DNA from: Candidatus Woesearchaeota archaeon
GTDB lineage: Archaea; Nanobdellota; Nanobdellia; SCGC-AAA011-G17; GW2011-AR20
DNA: 53,614 nt
NCBI GenBank assembly: GCA_016203115.1
Contig: JACQNJ010000031.1
Location: 1-53,614, forward strand
Reading direction: 5' to 3'
Positions 31,523 through 39,975 of this stretch are shown piece by piece. The position numbers and the translations under genes are program-made. Below the pieces are notes generated by a model. The model saw only the letters and a program-made list of their open reading frames with translations, made no database searches and was not told the DNA's origin. Numbering within the stretch: the stretch's first letter is position 1; the number at the start of each line of letters is the position of its first letter.

Positions 31523-31849
31523 ATGACTCAAAAAATAAGACTATCCAACGGAGAACTAAAGAGCCTCAAAAGAGGCCTGATTTATCTAGCTAGTGCCAAG
31601 CTTACAAAAAAACAGAAGCAAACTCTGTTAATGGTAAGCAGTAAAGAGTTAGGTATAAACGCAACAGAGCTAGTTATCAATATTTCAAAAGAATTAAATT
31701 GTTCGCAATCAACAGCATGGAATAATCTTCGTTCTCTAAGGAATTTTGGTTTGATAGAATCTGGCTGTAAAGAAAACAAGGGTCAGAAAGTTACACTAAC
31801 CTCAGCAGGAGAATTAATCAACACGGAGGTAAATAAAAATGATATCTGA
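31523..31849 (+). CDS. Winged-helix regulator, first gene of the epimerase/dipeptidase operon
   Basis: The 108-residue protein is a winged helix-turn-helix: a helix with KLTKKQKQTLL, the ATELVINISKELNCSQSTAWNNLRSLRNFG recognition unit (about 45-76), and a wing ending with KVTLTSAGELI. It overlaps the next gene by 11 bases, so it heads an operon of four genes ending with a VanX-like dipeptidase. The region upstream suggests that an N-terminal membrane hairpin has been lost by frameshift. It probably regulates its own operon. Confidence 0.75.
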   Translation: MTQKIRLSNGELKSLKRGLIYLASAKLTKKQKQTLLMVSSKELGINATELVINISKELNCSQSTAWNNLRSLRNFGLIESGCKENKGQKVTLTSAGELINTEVNKNDI

Positions 31850-33023
31850 ACGGTGGACTAGTGAAACAATTAAGGAATTGGATTTATCTGGAAATCGAGT
31901 AGAGAAGCCAGTAAGGTTTGTAGATATAGATGTAACATCTAGCTTTGCACACCTCACTCCAAATATCACAATAGACGAAGTACTAGGATACAGAAGAGCA
32001 TCTACTTTAGAACTTGCTACTGAAGAAAAAGCAATTATAATATTAATGGATTATGATGGAATAATCCCTTCTAGAGAAAAACCTTCAGCAGACACATTAG
32101 AAACTATCTTTAGAACAAATGACAAATCAAATTCTCCTCAAGTTCTTCTAAGAGACGATATACCAATTTCACTTCAAACTTTCGACAAAGAGATAATATT
32201 AAGAGAAATAGATAAAGATTGGAAAAGCATAATCAAGAACACTATATCTGGAAAAAAAGAGAGAATAATATTTGCAAATAGATTTATTGCACTTGTGGAG
32301 GCTATGGAATTATCAGCAGCCACATCTTCATCTGCATCAGAATTTTTGCAAGATTTAAGAAGAAGATTTCTTAGTATGCTTGAGATAAACGCATACCCCA
32401 TTCCTGAATCTACAGCACTTTCTCTATTCACCCAAAAATTACAAGAAGATTTGGAAGCGGGATTTCCATATTGGAAGATGCAGGTTCCTGAAAAATTTGA
32501 AGCTAAGCACAAATCTAACCAAGGAACATATTTAGTTTACGGCATATGTAAAAAAGGGGAATTAGCAAATGTATCTTTCTACGAAAACCCAGGAAGATTT
32601 GAATTTAACAGAAGAGAAGACGAAAGAGTTGTAATATTAGCAGAAGATTCAATACAAGCAATAGTAAAAAGAGAACTAATGCCCACTACCACCTTGTTAA
32701 ATTATATTGTCTTGAGCCCAGCAAGAAAGAAAAGAGATAATGAAAGAACAAAAAGAGTTCACATAGCTGGAAATTTTATGGCTGGAAGAAATGGTTATGC
32801 TTTGGAACTACTTCCATTTTTCAACGCAATACCTGGTTATGATGAAGTTAGTCTAGTTTGTACAGGCTATGACGGAAGATGTACTATAAAGGGCAAACAA
32901 AGAAATTGGATTGGTTTTGGTACAGTTTTTCCACACTTTGGAAAAAAAGGATTAGAGAAATATCTTGAACAAGAAGCTCCATTTAGCCTAGACAAAGGAA
33001 TAGTGTTGGGTGAAGAGATATGA
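31839..33023 (+). CDS. Unknown 394-residue protein in DapF/VanX operon
   Basis: I do not recognise this protein. It is soluble, mixed alpha/beta, with no membrane helix, and has patches that look conserved: RFVDIDVTSSFAHLTPN near the start, IIILMDYDGIIPS (about 75-87), and a C-terminal region with HIAGNFMAGRNGYALELLPFFNAIPG and VCTGYDGRCTIKG. The aspartates in DIDV and MDYDG could bind metal, but that is speculation. It overlaps the regulator by 11 bases and the DapF-like gene by four, so it very likely works with them. Confidence 0.7.
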   Translation: MISERWTSETIKELDLSGNRVEKPVRFVDIDVTSSFAHLTPNITIDEVLGYRRASTLELATEEKAIIILMDYDGIIPSREKPSADTLETIFRTNDKSNSPQVLLRDDIPISLQTFDKEIILREIDKDWKSIIKNTISGKKERIIFANRFIALVEAMELSAATSSSASEFLQDLRRRFLSMLEINAYPIPESTALSLFTQKLQEDLEAGFPYWKMQVPEKFEAKHKSNQGTYLVYGICKKGELANVSFYENPGRFEFNRREDERVVILAEDSIQAIVKRELMPTTTLLNYIVLSPARKKRDNERTKRVHIAGNFMAGRNGYALELLPFFNAIPGYDEVSLVCTGYDGRCTIKGKQRNWIGFGTVFPHFGKKGLEKYLEQEAPFSLDKGIVLGEEI

Positions 33024-33697
33024 AGACAGAACTATGGCATGGAGCTCATAACAACTTTGTAGTTATGTATTATGAGAAAGATGTTCCAAGATTAAAAAAA
33101 TGTAAGATTCAGGAAATGAATAGATATTACAATACAGACGGTTTGATACAGATAACAATCAAGAAAAATATTGTAATGAGATTCTTTAATCCAGATGGTT
33201 CTTTGGATAACTGTGGCAATGGACTAAGAGTTACAGCATCTTTTTGTTTTAAAAATAATCTCTGTAAAGATAAAGGGGTAATCGAATCACTAGGCCTAAA
33301 ATTCCCATTTTTGATTAAAAAAGAGGTCCCTAAGATATTTTTTAACAACTTTAAGAAAAAAGATGGATTGTGGTCAATAGGAAATGTTGTTCACAAAACT
33401 ATAATTGTAGAAAACTTCGAAAAATCTAAAAAAGTTGCAAAGTCGATTAGAAATAAACTAGACTGTAATGTAACAATAATAAAGAAACTAGACAAAGGAA
33501 TTTTCGCGCAAACATTTGAAAGAGGCGTAGAAAATTTCACAGCAGCATGCGGAACAGGAGCAATTGCCGCTTCATTGCAGACAAGAAAAAACAAGGTATT
33601 TATGCCTGGAGGTTTATTAGAGATAAGCAAGCGCAAAGGTTCTATAGCTCTATCGGGACCAACAAAAATGGTAGGATTAATTGAAAATGAAATTTAA
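33020..33697 (+). CDS. Diaminopimelate epimerase-like amino-acid racemase
   Basis: Both catalytic cysteines of DapF are present: Cys65 in NPDGSLDNCGNGLR and Cys177 in ENFTAACGTGAIA. The N-terminal HGAHNNFVV matches the HGxGNDFV signature, and IGNVVHKTIIV the GNPHxV one. At 225 residues it is shorter than DapF (about 270). No other lysine or peptidoglycan biosynthesis gene is visible, and archaea lack murein. The enzyme may thus racemise another amino acid or act on scavenged murein parts. It overlaps the unknown gene before it and the VanX-like gene after it. Confidence 0.82.
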   Translation: MKTELWHGAHNNFVVMYYEKDVPRLKKCKIQEMNRYYNTDGLIQITIKKNIVMRFFNPDGSLDNCGNGLRVTASFCFKNNLCKDKGVIESLGLKFPFLIKKEVPKIFFNNFKKKDGLWSIGNVVHKTIIVENFEKSKKVAKSIRNKLDCNVTIIKKLDKGIFAQTFERGVENFTAACGTGAIAASLQTRKNKVFMPGGLLEISKRKGSIALSGPTKMVGLIENEI

Positions 33698-34340
33698 GCC
33701 TAATTGTGTAGCGGATGAAGAATTAATGAAGATCCCAGTAAAAGAGGCTAATGAGAAATTAGTTAATTTAAGAGATTACAATAAAGATATCATAATAGAA
33801 ATAGAAGAAGAAAGTAAGAAAGCTCAAAATTTAAAAGAAAATGAATGTTTTGTAAGGGAAAGCGTTGCTATAATGTTATCTCAAGTACAATCTTTATTGC
33901 CAAAAGGAATTTGTCTTAAAATAATAGACTGTTATAGGCCCATGGAAGCGCAAAAAAGGATATATGCGCAGGTTTTCTCAGAGTTAAAAAACAAATTACC
34001 AAATCTAACAGATAAAGAGCTTGAAAAAGAAACAGACAAGTGGGTGGCTAACCCCAAAATAATCCCCCCACACACAACTGGTGGAGCTGTAGACCTTATC
34101 TTAGTAGACAAAAATTTGAAAGAACTAACCTTTGGCACTAAGATAAATGCAGTTTCAATAAAAGCAGCTACAGAATTTCCTTTTAAAAATGAAATAAAAA
34201 ACAACAGACTTTTTTTAATTAAGATAATGACAGAAGCAGGGTTTGTTAACTACCCCTTAGAGTATTGGCATTGGTCTTATGGAGATAGGATATGGGCATT
34301 TTATAAGAAAAAACATTTTGCAATTTATGATAGTATTTAG
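33681..34340 (+). CDS. VanX-like D-alanyl-D-alanine dipeptidase (M15 zinc peptidase)
   Basis: The zinc site is complete: His131 and Asp138 in PPHTTGGAVDLIL, and the catalytic Glu194 with ligand His197 in PLEYWHWSYGDR. The substrate-binding Arg86 sits in DCYRPMEAQ, as in VanX. VanX enzymes split D-Ala-D-Ala into free D-alanine and are used by bacteria for resistance or murein recycling. In an archaeon without murein it more likely releases D-amino acids from a bacterial partner's wall fragments. Translation may start at 33681 or 33687; both overlap the DapF-like gene. Confidence 0.88.
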   Translation: MKMKFKPNCVADEELMKIPVKEANEKLVNLRDYNKDIIIEIEEESKKAQNLKENECFVRESVAIMLSQVQSLLPKGICLKIIDCYRPMEAQKRIYAQVFSELKNKLPNLTDKELEKETDKWVANPKIIPPHTTGGAVDLILVDKNLKELTFGTKINAVSIKAATEFPFKNEIKNNRLFLIKIMTEAGFVNYPLEYWHWSYGDRIWAFYKKKHFAIYDSI

Positions 34341-34367
34341 AAAAATGTAACCGCCCTAACGGAGCTT

Positions 34368-34380
34368 GATACATCGTATC
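34368..34380. repeat. Small inverted repeat at the end of the homing endonuclease gene
   Basis: GATAC and GTATC are separated by three bases between the VanX-like and endonuclease genes, which converge here. It may serve as part of a bidirectional terminator or mark an endonuclease target; no T-tract is attached. Confidence 0.3.
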
Positions 34381-35185
34381 AATAGTAGGAATTAACATCA
34401 ATTGTCTCATCTAAAATCTTTTGTCTTTCAAGAATATTGGTATAAGGAGGACAAAAGCCAAATCTCTTCCAAATATCATATTTGGTTAAGTGCTTTGAAG
34501 AATTAAATCCAATTTCATTAAACCACATTTCTACATAGTTTTCCCCATAAATATCAATTTCATGTCTTATGAAAACTTTTCCATTTCTGCTACTCTCTGT
34601 ATCATAGCTCACGCAAGCTTTAATTTTACAATCATCTAAAAATGTTTTAACAGTTTTAATCAAATTTTTACTTTGACTAGCAACAGCAATGCAGGGATAA
34701 TAATGTTTTTGCCTATACCTTCTTTTAAAAGTCATACACCCTTCAGTGTCGAAAAATCCCATTAAAAAATACTTTTTAATTTTCATGCTAGACAATTTTA
34801 TTTTTTCTGGAACATTTATATTTCTCTTAGAACCATTAGGTAAATTTATGACTCTGTTTAAAAAACAAAACACGGCCTTTGACCTAAAGTAGGTTTGAAC
34901 GGTAGATCTATTTCCAAATCTAACAAATGCATCAATATTAAATAATTTCTTAATCAATGGAACAATGTATTCTTTGTGAAATTCTATCTCATCTATTTCA
35001 TGACCACAGCATTCAATATTATAATCAACCCTTTTACAAATTTTTCTTTTATAACAACGAAGATATCCATCTCCAACATGAATGCCAATAAAATAAGCCA
35101 ACTCTTTTGTCAAATAGGAAGGAATTGTTACTTGTCTTTTAATATCATTTTTACTATATTCTACTTTAGAAAGATCTAGTTTCAT
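34379..35185 (-). CDS. Free-standing LAGLIDADG homing endonuclease
   Basis: Two LAGLIDADG motifs are readable: LAYFIGIHVGDGY (about 29-41, acidic residue Asp39) and FLMGFFDTEGC (about 140-150, Glu148), about 110 residues apart as in single-chain monomers. No split host gene or intein boundary surrounds it; it stands alone between VanX and tRNA-Asn. Such enzymes cut a specific site and spread by repair. It is complete and begins 14 bases after an AT-rich promoter-like stretch (TTTATTTAAAA). Confidence 0.9.
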   Translation of the reverse strand: MKLDLSKVEYSKNDIKRQVTIPSYLTKELAYFIGIHVGDGYLRCYKRKICKRVDYNIECCGHEIDEIEFHKEYIVPLIKKLFNIDAFVRFGNRSTVQTYFRSKAVFCFLNRVINLPNGSKRNINVPEKIKLSSMKIKKYFLMGFFDTEGCMTFKRRYRQKHYYPCIAVASQSKNLIKTVKTFLDDCKIKACVSYDTESSRNGKVFIRHEIDIYGENYVEMWFNEIGFNSSKHLTKYDIWKRFGFCPPYTNILERQKILDETIDVNSYY

Positions 35186-35283
35186 ACTACTTATGATAAA
35201 ACTTTATTTAAAAAGCTGGCGCGTGAAGTTGTCCGATTGACTAGTGAATGCGATATATATTTTAGAGAATATGTTAAAAGCCA

Positions 35284-35356
35284 CGCCCCGGAAGGGACTT
35301 GAACCCCCGACCTTTTGGTTAACAGCCAAACGCTCTACCAGCTGAGCTACCGAGGC
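35284..35356 (-). tRNA. tRNA-Asn (GUU), uninterrupted
   Basis: A normal 73-base tRNA: acceptor GCCTCGG/CCGGGGC, D-arm GCTC/GAGC, anticodon stem TTTGG/CCAAA with loop CTGTTAA (anticodon GUU), T-arm GGGGG/CCCTT with loop TTCAAGT, discriminator G. It is the only one of the six tRNAs here without an apparent intron. Confidence 0.97.
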
Positions 35357-35394
35357 TTATAATAAACTATTTAAGAGACAATTTAAAAGAATTT

Positions 35395-35919
35395 CTATTC
35401 CTTTTCAATAATAACTTTCCCTCTTTTATTAGGCTTTATCTTTAATTTAGCATTTGAAAATTCATGGTAAAATTCTTTCCCTTCTTTCAACATATGCAGG
35501 AAAATAGCCAAAGCAGCAACTTCACTGTGTGGTTGATTCGTAACAGAAATATTGTAATCAGCAAGTTCATAGTATTCTGGCTCAACTCTCTCACTTCCTA
35601 AAATTATCAAAATATTTTTATAGATTTTAATCTTGGAAATTACTTTATCTAATAACTCTCCATACATTGTTGCATGCACAATCAAAAATCCCTGCTCCTT
35701 CCTCTTTTGAACGAACTTAACAGCATCTTTAACATAAAGAATTTCAAAATTTCCTCCAAACCTGTTAACAGTATTGTTTATGGAAGATTCAAAAGCAGTA
35801 TCATGATCTCCAGAATAGTAAACCTTGTCAGCTAAAAAAGCTCTTGCAGTCAAGGCAACATGCGAACTTAGCCTAGGATCCCTTCTTATCCTATGTGTCA
35901 ATCTTAAAATTTCTATCAT
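35395..35919 (-). CDS. trm56: tRNA (cytidine(56)-2'-O)-methyltransferase aTrm56
   Basis: The protein starts MIEILRLTHRIRRDPRLSSHVALTARAF, the typical aTrm56 opening, and contains LIVHATMYGELLD, ILIILGSERVEPEYYELADYNISVTNQPHSEVAALAIFL, the SPOUT-knot sequence with its conserved NQPHSEVAALAIFLH. It methylates C56 in the T-loop of tRNAs and is found only in archaea. The start at 35919 fits the family better than 35940. T-loops of all tRNAs in this window keep C56. Confidence 0.95.
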   Translation of the reverse strand: MIEILRLTHRIRRDPRLSSHVALTARAFLADKVYYSGDHDTAFESSINNTVNRFGGNFEILYVKDAVKFVQKRKEQGFLIVHATMYGELLDKVISKIKIYKNILIILGSERVEPEYYELADYNISVTNQPHSEVAALAIFLHMLKEGKEFYHEFSNAKLKIKPNKRGKVIIEKE

Positions 35920-36027
35920 AATTATTTGACAATGTAACAAATTATAAATCTTATTTTAACAACTCATATTTATAAAGTAGTAACAAATCCAAAAACTTTT
36001 TAAGATAATCACTTTTTCAATGAGCCT

Positions 36028-36681
36028 ATGACAAATCTCATTGTAGATATAAAACCAAGATTAATCTATTCAGCACATATCTATGCTCCTTTCGATAGAG
36101 GAAAAGAAGAATTGGAGAATGCAGTATACAAAATTATTTCTTTGCAAGAAAATGCTCAATTAAGAATGGAGGGAGGAAAAAATGCTTTTGTTTCTCAGAA
36201 TGGAAATTGGACAAGGGAGGGATTTATTTATGTCCCTAAAAGAGGTATTTTCTTAACCAGAAATTCTCCAATAATGGCAAATGCACAAGAAGCAACAGAT
36301 TGCCATAGAAATCAAAGAGAATTTTACTTAACAGATGTACAGGTTGAACAATCTTTAGTAGATTCTATTTTATTATCTGGTCAACCAATACCAACTAGCC
36401 GGTTTAGAGAATCTCCTATAGCTGTTTATGCTTTTGGAGATATAGCAGAACAGTATGGTCTATTTTTAAGAGGGATAAACCTAAAAGAAATGCCTATTTT
36501 ACTGGCAGATTTGCAAGACAGACCCTTTGCGAGGCAATCATGGTTTCGTAGGCTTGATGTGGGCAGCAGGTCTAGTCTTTACGGCAATTACAAAGACTTG
36601 GATGTTAGCCTTAGGGTCCGTGGGATACGTCAAGTTAACGAAGACACTGAAAAAAATCCGGGTTTAGTTAGCAAATTATAG
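36028..36681 (+). CDS. Hypothetical Arg-rich protein
   Basis: This 217-residue soluble protein is not recognised. It has 19 arginines and nine lysines, in contrast to its lysine-rich neighbours, and contains WTREGFIYVPKRGIFLTRNSP and FGDIAEQYGLFLRGINL patches. A TATA-like CTTTTTAAGATA lies about 26 bases before the start, so it is transcribed alone with no leader. It is a good candidate for a lineage-specific family. Confidence 0.6.
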   Translation: MTNLIVDIKPRLIYSAHIYAPFDRGKEELENAVYKIISLQENAQLRMEGGKNAFVSQNGNWTREGFIYVPKRGIFLTRNSPIMANAQEATDCHRNQREFYLTDVQVEQSLVDSILLSGQPIPTSRFRESPIAVYAFGDIAEQYGLFLRGINLKEMPILLADLQDRPFARQSWFRRLDVGSRSSLYGNYKDLDVSLRVRGIRQVNEDTEKNPGLVSKL

Positions 36682-36725
36682 CTGAATAAATTTTTCTTAA
36701 TTCTTATCAAAATTTAAATAATAAA

Positions 36726-36735
36726 CTATATAAAT
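36726..36735 (+). promoter_or_regulatory. TATA box of the secF-secD operon
   Basis: CTATATAAAT is centred about 26 bases before the SecF ATG, the spacing for a leaderless archaeal transcript. Confidence 0.6.
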
Positions 36736-36756
36736 CCTGTTTCAGGTCTTTTTAAA

Positions 36757-37632
36757 ATGGAAGAAAAGATAGAAGCATTTTACGACAAAAATTACAAAAA
36801 AATAATGATAATACCTGCATTAATTCTTTTATTAAGCTTAAGTTTTCTAGTCTACAACTATTCAACAACAGGGGAAATAATCAAAAGAGATGTGGAGTTA
36901 AAGGGAGGAATAGAGATAATGCTAGACAAGGAAGGCTTAACAGCTCAAGGGGTAGAACAAGTATTATCAGAAAATTATGAAGATTTTTCAGTCAGGGAAT
37001 TAAGCGATTTTTCATCGAGAAAAAGCTTGGGGGTAACAATAAAAATTAGCAATGCAGATGAAAAAGAAGTGAAATCCTATTTGGCTTCAAAAATAGATTT
37101 TGCTGAGGATCAATACAGCTCAAGGACAATAAATGCAGCATTTGCCTCAAGCTTTTATAGATCTTTGATTTTGGTTTTGATAATGTCCTTTGTCCTAATG
37201 GCCTTAACAGTTTTCATTTCATTTAAGACGTTTATACCTTCAGTTGCAGTAATAAGCGCAGCAGTTATAGACTTAACCGTAACTCTTGCAATAGTAAGCT
37301 TTCTAGGCATGAAGTTAAGTGCTCCAGGAATCACAGCTTTCCTGTTAATAATAGGTTACAGCATAGATACAGATGTTTTGCTAACAACAAGAATGATTAA
37401 AAGATCAGATTCAACTTTATTGAAAAGGATGATGTCTGGAATTAAAACAGGATTAACAATGAGTTTTGCTACAATAATAGCAATGATAGCAGCATTAATT
37501 TTTACAGTAAATCCAGTATTGCAGGAAATTTTCACAATAATATTAATTGCAATAATAATAGATATAATAGCTACTTATCTTGGAAATGGCCCAATGTTGA
37601 TGTGGTATGCTAAAAAGCGAGGTCTGCAATGA
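36757..37632 (+). CDS. secF: Protein-export membrane protein SecF
   Basis: The 291-residue protein has helix 1 (about 18-36), an extracytoplasmic loop (38-130) with VELKGGIEIML, and five more helices (about 135-285). The SecF hallmark GYSIDTDVLLTTR is at about 207. SecDF pulls secreted proteins across the membrane using the proton gradient. SecF precedes SecD and overlaps it by four bases. Confidence 0.96.
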   Translation: MEEKIEAFYDKNYKKIMIIPALILLLSLSFLVYNYSTTGEIIKRDVELKGGIEIMLDKEGLTAQGVEQVLSENYEDFSVRELSDFSSRKSLGVTIKISNADEKEVKSYLASKIDFAEDQYSSRTINAAFASSFYRSLILVLIMSFVLMALTVFISFKTFIPSVAVISAAVIDLTVTLAIVSFLGMKLSAPGITAFLLIIGYSIDTDVLLTTRMIKRSDSTLLKRMMSGIKTGLTMSFATIIAMIAALIFTVNPVLQEIFTIILIAIIIDIIATYLGNGPMLMWYAKKRGLQ

Positions 37633-39173
37633 TAAGCTCATTAATTAAAAGGCCTAGGATATTGATATTGTTATTTTTCCTTCTTTTAGTATTAGTTTCT
37701 ATAAATCCAAGTTTTAACAAAGAAGGAGTCTCAATAAAGAGTGTTGAAGCTTTAAGTGAAGCAGCGCAGTCAGGAATATCTGTTCCTCCTAATACCAACC
37801 CAAAAAACAGGGAAATAATTCAATCGTTGAATGGCATAGAAGTAAAAGACATTGATTCTTACATTCAGGAGCTTGAAAAGGCCAAGATTAATCAGAGTGT
37901 AAAAATTATAACTAATAAAAATGAGTATATTCTGGTAAAAAAAACAGATAATCTCGGCATTTCCGTAGGAAAAGTTGTAAGCTCTAACTTAAGAAAGGGT
38001 CTTGATTTGGAAGGGGGAAGCAGAGCGATTTTAGAGCCCCAAGAAAAGTTAACTGATTCAGAATTCAAGACATTAATGCAGATAATGGAGAATAGGTTAA
38101 ATGCTTTTGGCCTGTCTGATGTTCAAATAAGAGAAGCTTCTGATTTACTTGGAAACAAATTTGTGATAATTGAAATAGCCGGGGCAACTAGAGAAGACGT
38201 TGAAGATTTAATTGCAAAGCAAGGTAAGTTTGAAGCAAAAATTGATAATAAAACAGTCTTTACAGGAAGTAAAGAAGACTTGGTTAATGTATGTAAAGAT
38301 GATGGAACTTGTTCAGGCATAAGGAGCTGTATTCCTCTAGAGAATCAATATCAGTGTACTTTTGAATTCTCGATATCTTTATCGCCTAAAGCAGCTAAAA
38401 GCCAGGCAGATGCAACCTCCAAACTGGATATAAATGCCTCATCCTCTCTTACCATCAGGTACCTGAGCAAGCCTCTTGATCTTTACATTGATGATAAGCT
38501 GATAAGTAGTTTGCAAATAGCCTTAACATTAAAAGGAGTAGAAGCAACACAAATTAGCATTTCCGGTCCAGGTTATGGAGCAACCCAGGAAGATGCAATA
38601 AAAGATGCTACTCGCGAGATGAGCAAGCTCCAGACAATATTATTAACAGGAAGTTTGCCTGCTAAGCTTGATCTCCTGGAGTTAAGATCCATCAGCCCTG
38701 TTCTAGGAGAATCATTCCTTAGGAATGCAGTGCTTGTAGGTTTAATATCACTGTTGGCAGTTTGCTTATTTATATTTATCAGATACAAAAAATTCAAAAT
38801 AATCATCCCAATGGTTATAACCTTGGTTTCTGAAATCTCCATAATACTGGGATTTGCAGCTTTATTTAAGCAAAACATTGATATAGCAACAATTGCAGGA
38901 ATTATTGCAACAATAGGTACAGGGTTAAATGACCAGATTGTTATAACAGATGAAGTTCTAAAAGGCCAGCAATCTTCATTGAAGCAAAGCATAAAGAACG
39001 CGTTCTTCATAATTTTAGTGGCCTATGCCGCGATATTTGCAGCAATGCTTCCATTATTCTGGGCAGGAGCAGGTTTATTCAAGGGATTCGCTTTGGCAAC
39101 AATTGTAGGAGTAACAGCAGGTATATTAATTACAAGACCGGCTTTTGCAGCAATGCTTGAAGAAATTATATAG
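37629..39173 (+). CDS. secD: Protein-export membrane protein SecD
   Basis: SecD features include the N-terminal helix (10-25), GLDLEGGSRAILEP (about 120), a large extracytoplasmic domain with two Cys-containing strands (CKDDGTCSGIRSC), and a C-terminal five-helix RND unit (345-514) with GTGLNDQIVITDEVLKG. It is complete at 514 residues. It ends eight bases inside the convergent pyrophosphorylase gene. Confidence 0.96.
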   Translation: MISSLIKRPRILILLFFLLLVLVSINPSFNKEGVSIKSVEALSEAAQSGISVPPNTNPKNREIIQSLNGIEVKDIDSYIQELEKAKINQSVKIITNKNEYILVKKTDNLGISVGKVVSSNLRKGLDLEGGSRAILEPQEKLTDSEFKTLMQIMENRLNAFGLSDVQIREASDLLGNKFVIIEIAGATREDVEDLIAKQGKFEAKIDNKTVFTGSKEDLVNVCKDDGTCSGIRSCIPLENQYQCTFEFSISLSPKAAKSQADATSKLDINASSSLTIRYLSKPLDLYIDDKLISSLQIALTLKGVEATQISISGPGYGATQEDAIKDATREMSKLQTILLTGSLPAKLDLLELRSISPVLGESFLRNAVLVGLISLLAVCLFIFIRYKKFKIIIPMVITLVSEISIILGFAALFKQNIDIATIAGIIATIGTGLNDQIVITDEVLKGQQSSLKQSIKNAFFIILVAYAAIFAAMLPLFWAGAGLFKGFALATIVGVTAGILITRPAFAAMLEEII

Positions 39174-39927
39174 TAAATTTATCAACCCATATGCTATTTG
39201 CTTCTTTATAAGATTCAGGAGTTCCAATATCCAGCCATGTCCACTCAGAACTATTATAAGTGTAGGCAAAAACGTTTTCTTCATGGATAAACCATTCTAT
39301 AAAATAACCCATTGCATCCGTGTTATTTTCTCCTTTTGATAAATATTTACTGAATCTTTTTAAGCTTGTTTTAGGAAGGAAATAGATTCCTGTGGAGCAT
39401 AAGGTTGAAGTGGGGTTATCGGGTTTTTCAGTAAAACTCATCACCCTGTCATCAGGACCAGTGCTTAAAACTCCAAATTTCTTTGCTTTTTCAAAATCTC
39501 CAACATCATATGCAACTAAAAAAGCATATTCTGAATACCTTCTCCTAAACTTTCTTAAAGCATCTTCTAAGTTAAAATCAAACAAATTATCAGGAAAAAC
39601 AATCATTACATCATCAGAAATTTTAGATCTTTCTAATACTAAACCTATGTCTCTTATTGTTCCTCTTCTGTCCTCATTTGATTTGGAGCCATCGTTCAAT
39701 ACTTCAATAGGCTTTCCTATTCTTATTGCAGTATGATTTGCAAAATGTCGATAAAATCTGTCATTTGTAATTAAATAAATCTTATCTATCTCACCTATCC
39801 TGTCAATTTTGTCTAAAGTATAATCAAGAATAGGTTTTCCTAAAACAGGGAGTAGTTGTTTAGGAACGCACTCTGCAACTTCTCCAAATCTTGTAGCATA
39901 TCCCGCAACAGGCAAAATTGCTTTCAT
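39166..39927 (-). CDS. Nucleotidyltransferase, sugar-1-phosphate type (NDP-sugar pyrophosphorylase)
   Basis: The signature AGYATRFGEVAECVPKQLLPVLGKPIL (residues 7-33) fits the glucose-1-phosphate nucleotidyltransferase family, with PDNLFDF for metal binding at about 116 and the sugar-side strand with FTEKPDNP near 168, then WLDIGTPESYKEAN. It lacks the C-terminal left-handed beta-helix of bifunctional enzymes. Glucose-1-phosphate thymidylyl- or uridylyltransferase is the best guess. It is arginine-rich for this region. Confidence 0.85.
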   Translation of the reverse strand: MKAILPVAGYATRFGEVAECVPKQLLPVLGKPILDYTLDKIDRIGEIDKIYLITNDRFYRHFANHTAIRIGKPIEVLNDGSKSNEDRRGTIRDIGLVLERSKISDDVMIVFPDNLFDFNLEDALRKFRRRYSEYAFLVAYDVGDFEKAKKFGVLSTGPDDRVMSFTEKPDNPTSTLCSTGIYFLPKTSLKRFSKYLSKGENNTDAMGYFIEWFIHEENVFAYTYNSSEWTWLDIGTPESYKEANSIWVDKFTI

Positions 39928-39975
39928 ATATTATAAGTTTAAACAAAAACAATTTAAATGTTACTTAAAAATATT

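Noticed and set aside
34341-35283. LAGLIDADG gene as an intein or intron in VanX or tRNA-Asn
   Set aside because: Both neighbours are complete without it, and there are no splice junction residues or bulge-helix-bulge ends around the frame.
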